Below are positions 35,901-48,290 of a stretch of 64,000 bases of DNA, piece by piece. Below the pieces are notes generated by a model. It did not search any database, had not been told where the DNA came from, and worked only from the letters and a program-made list of their open reading frames with translations. The position numbers and the translations under genes were made by a program. The DNA is from Rostratula benghalensis (taxonomy: Eukaryota; Chordata; Aves; Charadriiformes; Rostratulidae), in the NCBI GenBank assembly GCA_013399305.1, contig VXAI01000647.1, positions 72,428 through 136,427 on the forward strand. Direction: 5' to 3'. How positions within the stretch are numbered: the first letter of the stretch is position 1; every line of letters starts with the position of its first letter.

Positions 35901-38900
35901 TTCTCTCTTTTATGATCTATAACACTCCGTTGTTTTTTTCCAAAGCTCCTGTTGGCATCCCTCTTGTTGAGATTATTTAGGAGCTTGGTTTCTCAGGTCC
36001 TTATGGATGGAGGGCGACACTTTTCACTGTTGCCTATTTTAAAATTTTCTTGCATCTCATTTTCACGATCCTGTAATCTTCTTGCATCAATGTCTGATTG
36101 TGTGATAATTTAACGCAAGGACCATCTGACTCAGTTCCCCTCTGATGGGCAGAAGCAGATGCTTTATTTGATCAAGGGTGATATAAGCCTTTCACCTGTT
36201 TTTATTATCTCTTTTATTATATTTTTGTATGGTAAATATGCTGGACTGGTTTTGATACACTGCTGAGCTGTATCTCACACATCATTGAAGTCCTTACCAA
36301 GCCTTGAAGACACTGAGTTATTGTGGTGGAATTTTTCTGAGTTTAAAGTTTTTTGGCTGACATTATTTTTCAGGTACAAGTTGTTTTGATTATTCTGTAA
36401 TAAAATAAAGATAAATTTAATATAATGTCCTCTTCATTGTTGATACTTTGGGATTATAGTCTCCTAGCAACAGAAAATAAGAGAATTTGAAAAAAAAAAA
36501 AGGTTAAGTACTGAGAAAACTATTTCCTCTACTTACTTATGAATTTCAAGCTTTTAGTAATCAGAAAAACTGTAGCCAAAGTTAAATAAGTTTTTACTCC
36601 TAACTACTTTATGTATTTTATCAATTAAAAAAAAAAAAACGTGGAGAAATGAACAAGGTATTTAAGCTTCCTGCAGTCCAGCTGCACAGGAGAAAATGGT
36701 GAATTTTGCTAAGAAGGTTAAATTTAAACACATTTTTTAACCACATAACAGCAGGTTATCCATGCTGTTGGGTCGTCCCAGCCTTGTAGAGGGTGGAACA
36801 GACTCCAGGAAAAAACACTCCCTTGGTGCTGGAGCGTATCCATCCGTGGTGAATGTATGTGAGCTCACCCTTCTCCATGTTGTCCCTTTGTGGGGGTTGT
36901 AACTTGGGTCATGGGTTCACACTACAGACAAGAAGCTCCTTCCCCAAGGCTCTCCAAGAGATCACCACGCAACTCAGGTCCCCGTGCCTCCACCAGGTAT
37001 CCCATGTGCCAGTGCAAGTCCTTAATCTATAGCAGATCAACAACGTTTTGCCTTTGAGCCTCTGACACATAAACATAGCTTTACATATCCTCTTTTCCAA
37101 TATATCTCTTTCTACCTGTTTAAAAGAAAGCTTCTAAATGTCCTTTTATACCTGTGTCTTACAAGGTGCTTGTATTCCCAATTTCTGACTCACCGTTGAT
37201 AGGAGTCTTTTCATTCATTTGACTCATTTCTCCTATTTCATTATTTGATTAGGATTTTAGGTTTGGCCTGAGCCATCTTCTGTTTTCACTCTTGTCTCTT
37301 CCATGATTGCTGCATCATGGGTGTTTGTGAGCATTAATATGAAAGCTAAATTCAACTTGTGTTTAAAAGGCAGCAGAAGCAGCATGTAAGGAGACGGAAC
37401 CTTTTCATTTGGTATCTGTAGTTACTGCAAGCTTTTAGTGTTTGAGGATAGGTAAAAAGTTATGGTCGATAAACTTGGATTCTAGCAACATTGTCTTGAC
37501 CTCTCAGTGAAATACCATTTCATGCCATGCTTGGTTTGAGTGGCTTTTGGTGGTATTTTGCACTTTTTTTTTGGGGAAGTAGAAGCACGTAGCCTACTTA
37601 GAGAACAAATTTTTTAATTCATGGAATGTCACTTACATTCACTTTATACTCTGTTTTTCCTGTACCAGTAGAAAATTCCAGTTTCTAAAGATTTTTTAGG
37701 TGAGTGTAGCAAAAAACACTGTTAAAATTGGGACACACTGTGTGAGAATCTATTCCTTCTGCATACCTGGGCTGTTCAGAAATTGTTCTACACTTTATAA
37801 GATGCTGTCTTGAACCATGAGAGACATTTCAAAGAACTTTCCCCTTCTCACAGGGGTATTTGTGTAATCATCTTTGCTGGAACAAGTTCCTTTGGCATGC
37901 TAATGAATTCTCAACTCCAGGAGGTTCTTTCTACAAAGTTGCTTTACATCAGATTTAACGCTGTTAAAAGCACACGAGAAAATTTAACCCCCAAAACTTG
38001 TGCCATCGTCATTTATGCTGCTTCATGAAAATGTGGCTCTCAAGGTGTGAAGAGGGGATTGACTCGGAGAAGTGGTTATGGAGCGTGGAGGGGAACAGGC
38101 TCAGCTGTAACCTCGCTCTGCTGGGTGTAAGCAAAGCCCTGGGATGATGCCACTGGAGGTCCACATTAATTATTCAGTAATTATCCAAGTAGAGACACAA
38201 AGAATATTTGAGAGATGATATTATTAGGGATGTTGGGTATCTGTAGTTTTAATTTTTAAAAAATTTTTTTTCACATTTAAATATTAGGCTTTTTCTATAA
38301 GCTCTCTTATTTTATTTTCACAGTTCTCTTTTTCACTAGGTCAGCATGGGGTATCTTGAGTCCCTGGTCACAACACAAATATAAAGTGCCTTGAAAACAT
38401 AGTCTTGAGGAGAACTAGGGCCTGACAGAGCCAAATTAAAATTGCCATGAAACACTAATTCTAAATTTTTTTTTTTTAATGTCTTCTCTGCAAGTTTCCT
38501 CTCAGATATAAGAGGAAAAGCATAAAATCTTCTGGCCGCTGTGATACCAAATCATAGACCTTGCTTTTTTCCTTCTGGCTGCGTGAATCCCAAATGCTTG
38601 TGGTTTCAGCTGGTACCAGTAGTTGTTCTGCTTGAGCTGGTGGTTGGGATATTTTATAAAGTTGGCATGAAAATGGGTCAGAATCCTCTTAGGATCTTGG
38701 GCAGAAGAGTGAAGTTTAATCTGTTGAAGAGTGTGATGGAGTGGGTTGATGTCTGTTAGCAATGATGGAAACTGGTACAGTAACCATCTTGGTCAAATCT
38801 GCACTTACTTAGTGGTCCAACCTCTTGCTCTTTTGAATATATTATTTAAGTAAGAAAAATAGCACTTTCCAGCAGACGTGCTAAGGATATGTATGGAATG

Positions 38901-40104
38901 CTGCAGCAGTGAACATTTTAAGAGTGGTAAATCCTGCAGAGATGTTGCATACTGGATTTTCAAAGGGTTATAAACATCCAACTCTTGTTTTGATTTTAAG
39001 GAAGTTATGCATGTGAGTACTTTTCTTTTTGAACACCCAGCCCATAAATTCTTTCAACAAGTTGCCAAAAGGCTTATTATCAGTAATAATTCTTAATAGA
39101 GGAAAATAGCAACAGTACTATTCCATCATTAAAATAGTTGCTGAAACCACTGCACATCACTGGGAAGACTAAATCAGGAATGAACCGACTGTTGATGATG
39201 TCTCTGGGAGGAGAAGGATGTGGAAATAGCGAAGAGAAAAATAAAGGTCAGGCGCAGAAATGATTTTGAAGCTGAAAAGCAAGCCTTATGGTGTGGGTCT
39301 TGAAAAACTCAAGTTATAATTCTGCGTGAAGAGAACACAGATAGGCAGTTCTCCTCGTGTGTGGGTACCTGTATGTGGAGAAGATTCCTGCTGATGGCTG
39401 GCATGTGTTTGGCAGAGAAAATGTGAGAGAGACTGAAGTCAATGATAGATAAATTCACCTCTAAAACAAGGGTTGGTTTGCTGGCTGAAAAAATCACTGA
39501 AGTATGGAGAACCTTCCCAGGGGACTGTTATTGTACCTGGAGTGTTTAAAATGAGTTTAGGTTTATTTTTTAAAAACCTGACACCTGTTTTGGGAGAAGT
39601 TTTTTGACCTGTGTGTGCAGAAGATGCCTTTCATCTCATAGTTCTATTGTGCCACCTCTTGCACTCCAGGTTTTGAGCACATTCCCTGTGTCACAGCCTC
39701 TATGTGCTGTATTAAAATGTTATTTTTAAAGGGTGGATGCAGGTCATTGGTGCACATTAGGACTTCTTTAGTAGACATTTGGCTAACTGATTTTTTCTCT
39801 TGTGCTTTTCTGGAGAGTGATTACCTCTTTGGCTAAGTCTACCGGAGGAATTAGTGCAAACCAACAGAAACAGATTGTTAGATGGTGTTGAGGATTTGAT
39901 GTCTGTGCTGCTGACATTTCAGGGCTTTTTCCATCAGATTAGCTTCAGTTTGGCCCTATGGGGTGAACACCCACGTGCAGCTGGAGTGTAGATTAGTATT
40001 TGGAGTGTATCTTCCAGTTTAGTTTTAACCGACTTGGAACAATCCAAGACCATCCCTCACGTGAAACAGCAATTAAATAGAAATTACCGCAAGGTTTGCC
40101 TCAG
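32969..40104. other. Long unique stretch, no gene seen
   Basis: Seven kilobases with no CR1 or LTR that I can recognise. About 33,840-34,080 is a complex block that could be conserved. About 36,750-37,090 is GC-richer than its surroundings and unrecognised. A-tracts lie at 36,490-36,501 and 36,627-36,639. No credible coding exon was found. Confidence 0.4.
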
Positions 40105-40700
40105 TCACAGAATCACAGAACAATATGGGGTTGGGAAGGACCTCTGGAAATCATCCAGTCCAACCCTCCTGCCAAAGCAGGTTCATACAGAGTAGGTTGC
40201 ACAGGAACATGCCCAGGTGGGGTTGGAATGTCTCCAGAGGTGGATACTCCAGCACCTCTCTGGACAGCCTCTTCCAAGGCTCTGACACCCTCACAGGAAA
40301 GAAGTTCCTCCTCGTGTTTAGGTGGAACTTCTTATGTACAAGTTTGTGCCCATTCCGTCTTGTCCTGTCCCTGGGCACCCCTGAGAAAAGCCTGGCCCCA
40401 TCCTCCTGAACACCGACCCTTGAAGACTTTAGAGATGTTGATCAGATCCCCCCTCAGCCTCCTTTTCTCCAGAATAAAATGGCCCAAGTCCCTCAGCCTT
40501 TCCTCATCAGAGAGAGGTTCTAGACCCCTCATCATCTCTGTAGTCCTCTGCTGTACCCTCTCCAGCAGTTCCCTGTCCTTCTTGAACTGGGAAGCCTGGA
40601 ACTGGACCCAGTGTTCCATATGGGCCTCACCAGGGCAGAGCAGAAGGGGAAGGTGACCTCCTCCACCTGTTGGCCACATTCTTCTTGATGCACCCCAGGA
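40105..40700 (-). mobile_element. Long CR1 LINE 3' fragment
   Basis: One of the longest copies here. It opens with TCACAGAATCACAGAACAAT, runs through CTCTGGAAATCATCCAGTCC and GATCAGATCCCCCCTCAGCC, and reaches GCCTCACCAGGGCAGAGCAG and TGCACCCCAGGATGC. Minus-strand frames (40151-40378 and 40332-40778) keep [14 protein letters not shown] and, farther upstream in ORF2, ERVQQRTTEMMRGLEPLSDE and [11 protein letters not shown]. These lie in different frames, so the reading frame is broken. The upstream boundary near 40,700 is approximate. It is of the 'ACATTCCAACCCC' type. Confidence 0.95.
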
Positions 40701-41299
40701 TGCTAAACACTTGATCTGGACGCATGTTTTGTTGCAGCCATAGGGATGAAACTTTGGATGGAATTGTCTCCAACACATCCTGCTTCTCCCTCTGGGAGAA
40801 AATCCAGGAATGAGTTAATAAAGATGAAGTTTTGACAGGTAGGAGAACAAGCCCAGAAGCAAACCAGTGGTACTATATCAGCAGGTTAGACAAACCTTCT
40901 CATAGCACTCTTCTGTGTGGTAAACGATACTCCATTCACGTCAGTGATTTGTCAGGTGTGTTTTGAATCTTTGATTTGTCTTTTGAAGATCTTTGGCAAT
41001 GCACCAGAAGTTAATTTGAGCCTCGTCCTTTTTTTTTCAAACCCTTCTTGCTTAAATCTCGGCTCAATCCTCAGTTCACTCATCTTGGGGACAGAACGGC
41101 CTCCATGACGGAGAAGCGCTTGATCCAAGAATACGGGCACAGTTCATGGCATAATGTGACCAAGAGTAAGATCACCTGAAAAAGAGAGGAGTGTTTCTAA
41201 AAATTAGAAACATTAAGTTCTGGGCTTAGTGCATTCCAGTAGAAGTAATAAGGCAAATCACTTAAATGTTGTATAAATGAAATGACAGCCGTATCTCTG
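40701..41299. other. Spacer, no gene seen
   Basis: Its first part may include more CR1 too diverged to call. Confidence 0.4.
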
Positions 41300-41345
41300 A
41301 GAGGTTGGGGTTGGACTCAGTGACCCAGATGGTCCCTCCTAATAG
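41300..41345 (+). mobile_element. CR1 LINE tail remnant
   Basis: Sense tail GAGGTTGGGGTTGGACTCAG followed by GATGGTCCCTCCTAATAGAA. It is under 50 bp, so moderate confidence. Confidence 0.65.
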
Positions 41346-42289
41346 AATAACAATTAAACTATAACTTACAATATTAAATAATTTTCAATGAGAATTGTGT
41401 TTATCTTCATATCTGGCTTTTCTTGAAAAAGATTTGACTGTCTAGCCTTCAGGAATTGTACAACTGTGGGCTGAAGATAAAACTTTAACTCATTCAGGAA
41501 AATATGCTTCCATTCATACAGAGCCTGAGATGAGCTATTCCATTTTCTATTCTCAGAAAAATGCCTTGGTGAATAAAAGCTTTCTTTATTAAATTCATGC
41601 CATCGCATCTTCTTTTTTACATTTGGTAAGGATTAATATTACTGTATCGTTTAGTCATAAAAGACTAAAAAAGAACAGGTCCTTATAATGAACTGTGACA
41701 AGAGAGAGGAGAGGAAGAACTTTGATAGACAGATCTGATGTAATGACACAGAAGATAATATACAATCCACTATCCTCATATCTTGATCTTTTATAGATGT
41801 TCAACTGCAGGAAAAACAGAGGGAAAAAGCTTTTTATTAGAAGAAAAAAAACACCAGGCAGTTTGCTTACAGAAAGCTTCCTTAAACCACTGCTGCAGAG
41901 GAGCAGAGAAGATGTGTGACCATCTGACCCTCTCCATCTCTTAGTGGGGAAATGGTAACGTTCTCTCACTGGTCACTGGAGCTGACTGGAGGATCATTTT
42001 GTGAAAATGTCCTCAAACCCGGTAGTTTATCCTGCTATTCCTTTGCTGGTTGAAGACTGAAAAGACTTTGGAGAAGGCAATAAATATCTGGGGCATTTTG
42101 GACATATGTTTCTCTCTTACTTTTTTTCTTCATCTCCTTCTACCCAAGGGGGAAAAAAAGACTTCCAACCTGCAGCTCTGGATTATAACTGAACAAAGCC
42201 TTTGTGACTGTGCCATGTGTCTGTCCCTTGATAGTAACTCCTGAATCAGCTGGCCAGCTTCAAGCGCATTTGAAGGAAGGATGGCATAA
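41346..42289. other. Spacer, no gene seen
   Basis: AT-rich unique DNA; the 104-codon minus frame at 41655-41969 is unsupported. Confidence 0.45.
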
Positions 42290-42923
42290 CAGCCCTGAGG
42301 AGAAGGATGTTGGTGGATGAGAAGCTCAACAGAAAATCCCCTGTATCGTGGGCTGCATCCTCAGCAGCATGGCCAGAAGGGCAAGGGGAAGAAATTTTGC
42401 CCCTCTGCTCTATTCTGGGGAGACCCCACCTGGAGCACTGTGGCCAGCTTTGGAGTCCTCAGCACAAGAAGGACGTGGACCTGTTGGAGTGGGCCATGGA
42501 GATGATCCAACAGCTAGAGAACTTCTATGAAGAAAGGCTGAGAGAGTTAAAGTTGTTCAGCTTGGTGAAGAAAAGGCTCCACAAAGGCAATAGAGCCCCT
42601 TCCAGTCCCTCAAGGGGCTCCAGGAAAGCTGGAGAGGGACTCTTCCTCAGGGAGGGGAGCCAAAGGATGAGGGGGGATGGTTTGATACTGAAGAAGGGAG
42701 ATGGAGATGAGATCTGGGGAAGAAATTCTTTGCTGTGAGGGTGGTGAGACCCTGGTCCAGGTTGCTCAGAGCAGTTGGCCCATCCCTGAAAACGTTCTAA
42801 GTCAGGCTGGATGGGGCTTGGAGCAACCAGGTCTGGTGGGAGGTGTCCCTGCCCAGGGCAGGGGGCTGGAACTGGATGGACTTTAAGGACCCTTCCAACT
42901 CTAACCCTTCTATGACTCTATGA
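42290..42923 (+). mobile_element. Long CR1 LINE 3' fragment
   Basis: Sense CR1: TGTTGGTGGATGAGAAGCTC near its start, then GGGGAGACCCCACCTGGAGC, GCACAAGAAGGACGTGGACC and GAAGAAATTCTTTGCTGTGA, ending CTTCTATGACTCTATGAA. The plus frame 42307-42738 covers part of ORF2 (LLEWAMEMIQQLENFYEERL). A jump after the first 40 bp relative to other copies suggests an internal deletion. It is of the 'GATGGGGCTTGGAGC' type. Confidence 0.95.
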
Positions 42924-43873
42924 ACTTCTTTTCTGCTTAAATACAGTCTGCATTTGTTTTAGCTTAGCACAGCTTTTACACTTCAATTTAGTGTTCTTGA
43001 AAGGCCACCCTGAACCCAAATAATTGCTTGGCTTTGAAGAGACCAAGTTTGCATTTGCTTTCTAACAGTACTGAAAAAAAATGATTTTAACTTGCTGGTC
43101 TTTGTTTCTTTTGTTGAAAGGTGTGTTTAATTCTTTTTAAAAAAAACCTTCTGATGAGATATTATCATTAAAATAACTGTATTAACTCAACATCGTGAAT
43201 AATTCATAATGTGATTTTGAAAAAAATTGCCATGCAAAACTACAATAATTAGTTTTATGTGATAGGAAAAGCATTATTTTCATATTTAGACAGGAAGAGA
43301 ACATTTATTTAGATACACTATTCATGGTATACTAAATTATGGTATAAACTAGTGTTTGTAATTTAAAAAAAAATGACAGGTTAATTTGAAAACCATCCCT
43401 AAGATGCACACTGGTACGTTGCCACCTACCTGATAAAATTGATTACTTTGTATATTTATGCATTTGCTGTAAAGTGGGTGGTTTTAAAATGTGATTGCAC
43501 ATTTAAAAGTAGACTTGAGCCCATGGTGTAGCCTTTTATGATTGTATTTTGCGTCTTATTTGTAATATTTTGAGTAGTAATCTCTATAATTTTCTGAGGA
43601 CAGGATGACAGTTCTCATTAATTGCCTCCAGTCTTGTAGGCAACTTCAAAGAAGTAATGGGGTGGTTGGAGGGAGTCATAGCATATGCCTCAAGATACTA
43701 CTTTCCTGTGTCTGGGGTTGGAATCTTCCTTAATATTGTACAATTACCCACCTCTAGGAGCCTGTCTGGCATTTTTGACCCAAGGTGTCTTCTCTCCTTC
43801 TGCTGACATCTTGAAACGTCTGCTCCCTCTCTCAGGTGCAGAGTAAGGAACTGCTGAGTAAGTGTCCTGGCTT
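42924..43873. other. AT-rich block, possible conserved element
   Basis: About 43,080-43,620 is complex AT-rich sequence with homeodomain-type words (ATAATTAG, TTAATTTG, AAAATTGATTAC) and no repeat. It could be a conserved non-coding element. No exon seen. Confidence 0.25.
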
Positions 43874-44270
43874 GAATCATAGAATTGTTCTGGTTGGAAG
43901 GGAACCTTGAGGTCATCCAGTCCAACCATCAGCTCAACACTGACAAACCCACCACTGATCCATGTCCCTCAGCACCACATCTGCCTGGTTTTGAAATCCC
44001 TCCAGTGGTGGATGGTGACTCTACCACTTCCCCGGGCAGCCTCTTCCAAGGCTTGACAACCCTTTCCATGAAGAAATTTTTCCCAATATCCCTCTTAAAC
44101 CTCCCCTGGCACAACTTGAGGCCATTTTGTCTTGTCCCATCGCCTGTGACTTGGGAGAAGAGACCGACCCCCACCTCTCTACACCCTCCTTTAAGGGAGT
44201 TGTGGAGAGCAATAAGGTCTCCCCTCAGCCTCCTGTTCTTCAAGCTGAACACCCCCAGCTCCATCAATGA
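43874..44270 (-). mobile_element. CR1 LINE 3' fragment
   Basis: TGAATCATAGAATTGTTCTGG tail, AGGTCATCCAGTCCAACCAT, CAACACTGACAAACCC and CTCCCCTCAGCCTCCTGTTC. The minus frame 43929-44273 keeps [40 protein letters not shown] and the ORF2 end, a fairly long preserved stretch. It is of the 'CCAACCATCA' type and comparatively intact. Confidence 0.95.
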
Positions 44271-45845
44271 CACAGGATTATTTTATCTTCTAATGCTTGG
44301 GAAAACGTCACTTTCAGAAGGTTCTAGTGTCTGAATCTCTGAAAATCCTGACTTTACAGCCAGCTCTGCGATGTGGGTTTTAAGGTCTCGGTGCTTTCAA
44401 GCTCACCTGCTGTAGGGATGAGGAGGAGCAAGACTTGAACACTTGACTCAAGCTGCCAACATAATTATTTCATACCACAACATCACATTCAATATAAATT
44501 AGAAAGTTTCCTGAGGAGTTTCTGCTCTTCCATAATGGTTACCATCCTGAAACTCCTTGCTCCGGTACTGGAGGCAAAAATACCAAAAATATTCCGTGTT
44601 AAAATACCACTGCATGGCTCTTACTTACCTTGAAACCTTGTAAAAGCTTTCAATTAAATGAGGAGTTCAGCACAGCTCCACATTCACAGGATTCTTTCCC
44701 TGGTATCCTGAATTTCTGATCTTTTTTCTATTGGTAGTTGTTGAAATGAGTTAGCTGTCATTTAATTATGCCATCGAAATCTTGAGCAGTGCCTGGATGT
44801 TTGGCACAAGAAGCGAGGCAGAGATGTGCTAGGTTATTAATATTATAGATTATTGTTATGTGAGTGTTGAAAACAGCACCAGTATATCTAAATTATTCCT
44901 AAGTATTCCTTATAGTGGGGTTTTTGGTATTTCCATGATGATTTCGGGACCGCCTTGTTGGTGACTGGTACCTGCTTTCAAGACCTAGAGAAGATCTTGC
45001 TCTATCAACGAGGAACTTTCACTGTTGTCCTTTGTACCACACAATTTTCTCTAACGTGAAGAGGCTAGAAAATGTTAGCAAATAAGTTTTTTCTCTGTTC
45101 CATTAAAGGCATCATCATAACAGCCTCCCCAGCAGTTCTGACACCTTTTGTAACTTCATATTCTGTGCAGAAGAGTGCATATTCATTTCATCAAAGCTTA
45201 TGTATGCGAACTTTTGTTGTGCTAATGTAAGCTCCCTCAGGGTTCTCTGTGGCACTAGCACAATTTTTAACATTTTGACTTCTGCACTGCTGGATTTTGT
45301 GTATGTCACCTGAAAAGCAGCGAGAATTTTGTTTCTTTTTTGTTGTTATTGCTAGTTCTTTGTTTCTTCAAAGGCTTTTCAGGGCATTTTCCTCTATTTT
45401 TCTGCATGCACTGATTTCTTTCCATGAGTTAAAGTTAGAAGAAGATTTTCTCTGTTACTTTTTGAACTGACAGGTTCTTTTTGAGCTTTCAAAGGCTCTG
45501 CGAGATACAGGGTTGTGGCGTTATCAGCACTGTCAGATTCTTTCTGCAATAACAAAAGAGCCATCCAAAGACCCTCTAAGCAAGATGAGAATTTATTGTG
45601 GATGTGCAGAAACCCTGCCTAAGGTTTCTTCTCATTGCTCCTGGTGTACCAAGTATCAACACGACAACAGCATTGTTAGAAGTAGTACATAAAACTCATG
45701 TGGCCCATGCAAAATAAACTGCCATTCCCTACTGCAGGTATGCCAGCCTGGGAAATGAGATAAATATTTAAAATAGTTTTGGCTTTGTTTTCTACCTTAT
45801 GGCTGTAGTGGCTGGTTTTGTGCCTGCTGATTGTGTCTCACCTCA
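44271..45845. other. Unique DNA, no gene seen
   Basis: No repeat tail or credible exon; T-rich between about 45,300 and 45,480. Confidence 0.45.
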
Positions 45846-45988
45846 CTCTCCATCTCTGGAGACATTCCAAACCTGCCCAGACAAGTTCCTGTGCAACCTG
45901 CTGTAGGAGGACCTGCTTTGTCTGGAAGGTTGGGCTAGACGATCTCCAGAGGCCCCTTTCAACCCCATATCAGTCTGTGATTCTGTGT
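45846..45988 (+). mobile_element. CR1 LINE tail fragment
   Basis: Starts TCTCCATCTCTGGAGACATT, then CCTGTGCAACCTGCTGTAGG and GACGATCTCCAGAGGCCCC, ending CAGTCTGTGATTCTGTG. It is of the 'ACATTCCAACCCC' type. Confidence 0.93.
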
Positions 45989-46084
45989 GTGAACTTTTTC
46001 TGACATTTGTGTTTCAGTGGGTGATGTGTTCCCTAAAGAATCCCTCCCCATCTCAGTAGAGGTAGAGAGGGCTTCTTGGTCAGG

Positions 46085-46367
46085 AGGTGGAGTCATAGGA
46101 TGAGCTGTAATGGTTTCACACTGAAAGAGGAGAGATTTAGATTAGATCTCAAGAAGAAATTCTTTGGGTTGGTGAGAGCCTGGTCCAGGTTGCCCAGAGA
46201 AGCTGTGGCTGCCCCATCCCTGGAGGGGTTCAAGGCCAGGTTGGATGGGACTTGGAGCTACCTGGGGTGGTGGGAGGTGTCCCTGCCCAGGGCAGGCGGT
46301 GGGAACTGGATGATCTTGAAGGTCCCTTCCAACCCAAACCATTCTACAATTTTATGATCCTGTGATT
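46085..46367 (+). mobile_element. CR1 LINE 3' fragment
   Basis: Sense CR1 from the GAGGTGGAGTCATAGGATGA region through AAAGAGGAGAGATTTAGATT, GGGGTTCAAGGCCAGGTTGG and GGTCCCTTCCAACCCAAACC. The tail repeats are partly mutated (ATTCTACAATTTTATGATCC). The plus frame keeps a remnant LPREAVAAPSLEGFKARLDG. Confidence 0.94.
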
Positions 46368-46468
46368 AGGGTTAGGATTCCTACAGGAGGGAGAAAGGAA
46401 GCATTGGATCAGCAAAGCAGTTAATAATAACAAGAAGTGCAAAAGAGTAAGTGTTTTGCAGCACAGTT

Positions 46469-46782
46469 CATAGAGTCACCGAATGGTTTGGGTTGGAAGG
46501 GACCTTCAAAATCCATCTAGTCCAACCTTCCTTCCATGAGCCGGAACTTCTTCAACCAGACTAGGTTGCTCAAGAGCCCTGTCCAATCTGACTGGAATGG
46601 TTCCCAGGATGGGGCATCCACCACCTCTCTGGGCAACCTGGGCCAGGGCTGACCCTCAGTGTAGACAATTCTTCCTTGTATCTGAATATCCTTATATCTA
46701 TATATATCCTTATAGCCTGAATCTATCCTTTTTTACTTTAAAACTATTACCCCATACCTCTTGTCCTATCCCTACTATAAAA
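46469..46782 (-). mobile_element. CR1 LINE 3' fragment with internal repeat
   Basis: CATAGAGTCACCGAATGG tail, GTTGGAAGGGACCTTCAAAA, then ACTGGAATGGTTCCCAGGAT and TCTCTGGGCAACCTGGGCC. An ATATCCTTAT/CTGAAT simple repeat (about 46,682-46,730) interrupts the CR1 body before ACCCCATACCTCTTGTCC. It lies about 100 bp from the previous copy in opposite orientation, so the two form an inverted pair. Confidence 0.92.
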
Positions 46783-47559
46783 TTAGCACCTGTAAGTTAA
46801 AAAGAGACACCCCCTCCAAGTTCAAAAGAATCAATAAAAATGAAAGCATTTCCCCCCCGCAAGTTAAAAGGAGAACCCCACAAGATTTGAAGCAACAGAG
46901 AAAGTACTAGGTTTCTTCTGTAATAAAAACTGTGCATAGCTTTCTTGGCATCATCGTAAGTGACGCCGCAGATTCTGAGATGTGAGAGCCTGTGAACTGA
47001 AATAACTGCTGTAATAAAAAGGGAAATTTTCAGCTAAGCAGAACGTTTCAAAGATGGCAAGTGCCCTGTGACTTCATTGACTTCAGTGGGTTTAGCTTGT
47101 GGAGAGGTCTGTGTGGCTTCGATATGACATAATAAATAACCCTGTCTCCTGTTATGACTTGAAAAAAAAAATCTGAGTGTAAATTCCAGGACCAAGGATC
47201 TGATTTGATTCCTCATTTTATCAGTTGTGACTTTTTGACAGCTTGCAGCCTTAAAGCTGAGGTGAAGTGTTCCGGCAAGATACACTGGCATATAACAAGA
47301 TTTAATGTTTGTGGAACGAAGATTAACTTGTTCCTTCTGCTAAAAAGAGGCTGATATTTGCAGTATATATATATTTTTTTTTTTTTTCCCCAATTGTATC
47401 TTCTTTTATGGAACATCGTTGGGTTAGTGAGCACATCATCCTCTAAATTTGACCCAGGGTAATTCTGGAGAAATTCTATATTTCATGGAGAAATATGATG
47501 TGTATTAATTTTCTGTTTCATTGGCACGTTCTGTTTACTTTGCCCAGGTAGTTACTGAG
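46783..47559. other. Unique DNA with T/TA tract
   Basis: TATATATATA followed by a T run at about 47,363-47,388. No gene seen. Confidence 0.45.
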
Positions 47560-48290
47560 AGCAATATGAGTCCATTCCAAAGATGAGAAAGATGTTATTG
47601 TTCCGTATAGGCGGTAAATACTCACTCTGCTATATTTGCAATATTATTTATAAGTTGTTGGGGTAAAAATTCCTTTCAGAAAAAGAAATCCTCTCCTTTC
47701 ATAGTATTTAACATTTGTTATTGTGTGCTGCGTTGTGCATATAAATATTTATTTTTTCTGGGAAGTGTTTTAAAATTGAATCTCACTTCAACACAGCCAA
47801 GGCACATTTCCATTTTAATTCTAGTGGGAACAGGATTGGGCTCATAAACCTTCGATTCCTTTTAATGCAGTGATTGACATTTTAAACCAGTTGGAGGTTT
47901 CAAAAAAAAGCTGGGTTTGAGGACTGAAATTGAGCTAATTGCAATAGGTAAATAGATGAATGCATGATTTACTGAATTTATGAATTTTACAAAAAGAGCA
48001 CCTGTATAGTCACAATAAGGGGATCTTTTAACATCCAGATTTTAAGTTCTGTCCCAGACAAGAGGAGCAAATGAATATGCACTGATGTTATTGTTATAAA
48101 ACTAAATAAATAACTCGGAATTATCTTCAAGGTAATGATTTAATGAAAAATATTTGGGATGTAGATTGCTATCGCTTCATTGCTTTCTGCAATTTTTATT
48201 TTCACTTTTTAATGTTTTAGTATCATCTTCTGAATAACTTTAATTAGATTTATGTGAGAGTGTAGCATTAAAAAGCTAAAAAGCTATTTT
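47560..48290. promoter_or_regulatory. Candidate conserved non-coding element
   Basis: A long block without simple repeats or mobile elements, rich in homeodomain-, POU- and SOX-like words (GAGCTAATTGCAAT, TTATTGTTATAAA, AATATGCA) with moderate base complexity. It resembles vertebrate conserved enhancers. Judged by eye only. Confidence 0.28.

Noticed and set aside
40096..40656. 186-codon plus-strand open frame, the longest in the window
   Set aside because: It runs antisense through a CR1 copy; open frames on this strand recur in other CR1 copies and reflect repeat composition.
42307..42738. 143-codon frame in the CR1 sense strand
   Set aside because: This is a decayed piece of CR1 ORF2, already annotated as part of the element, not a host gene.
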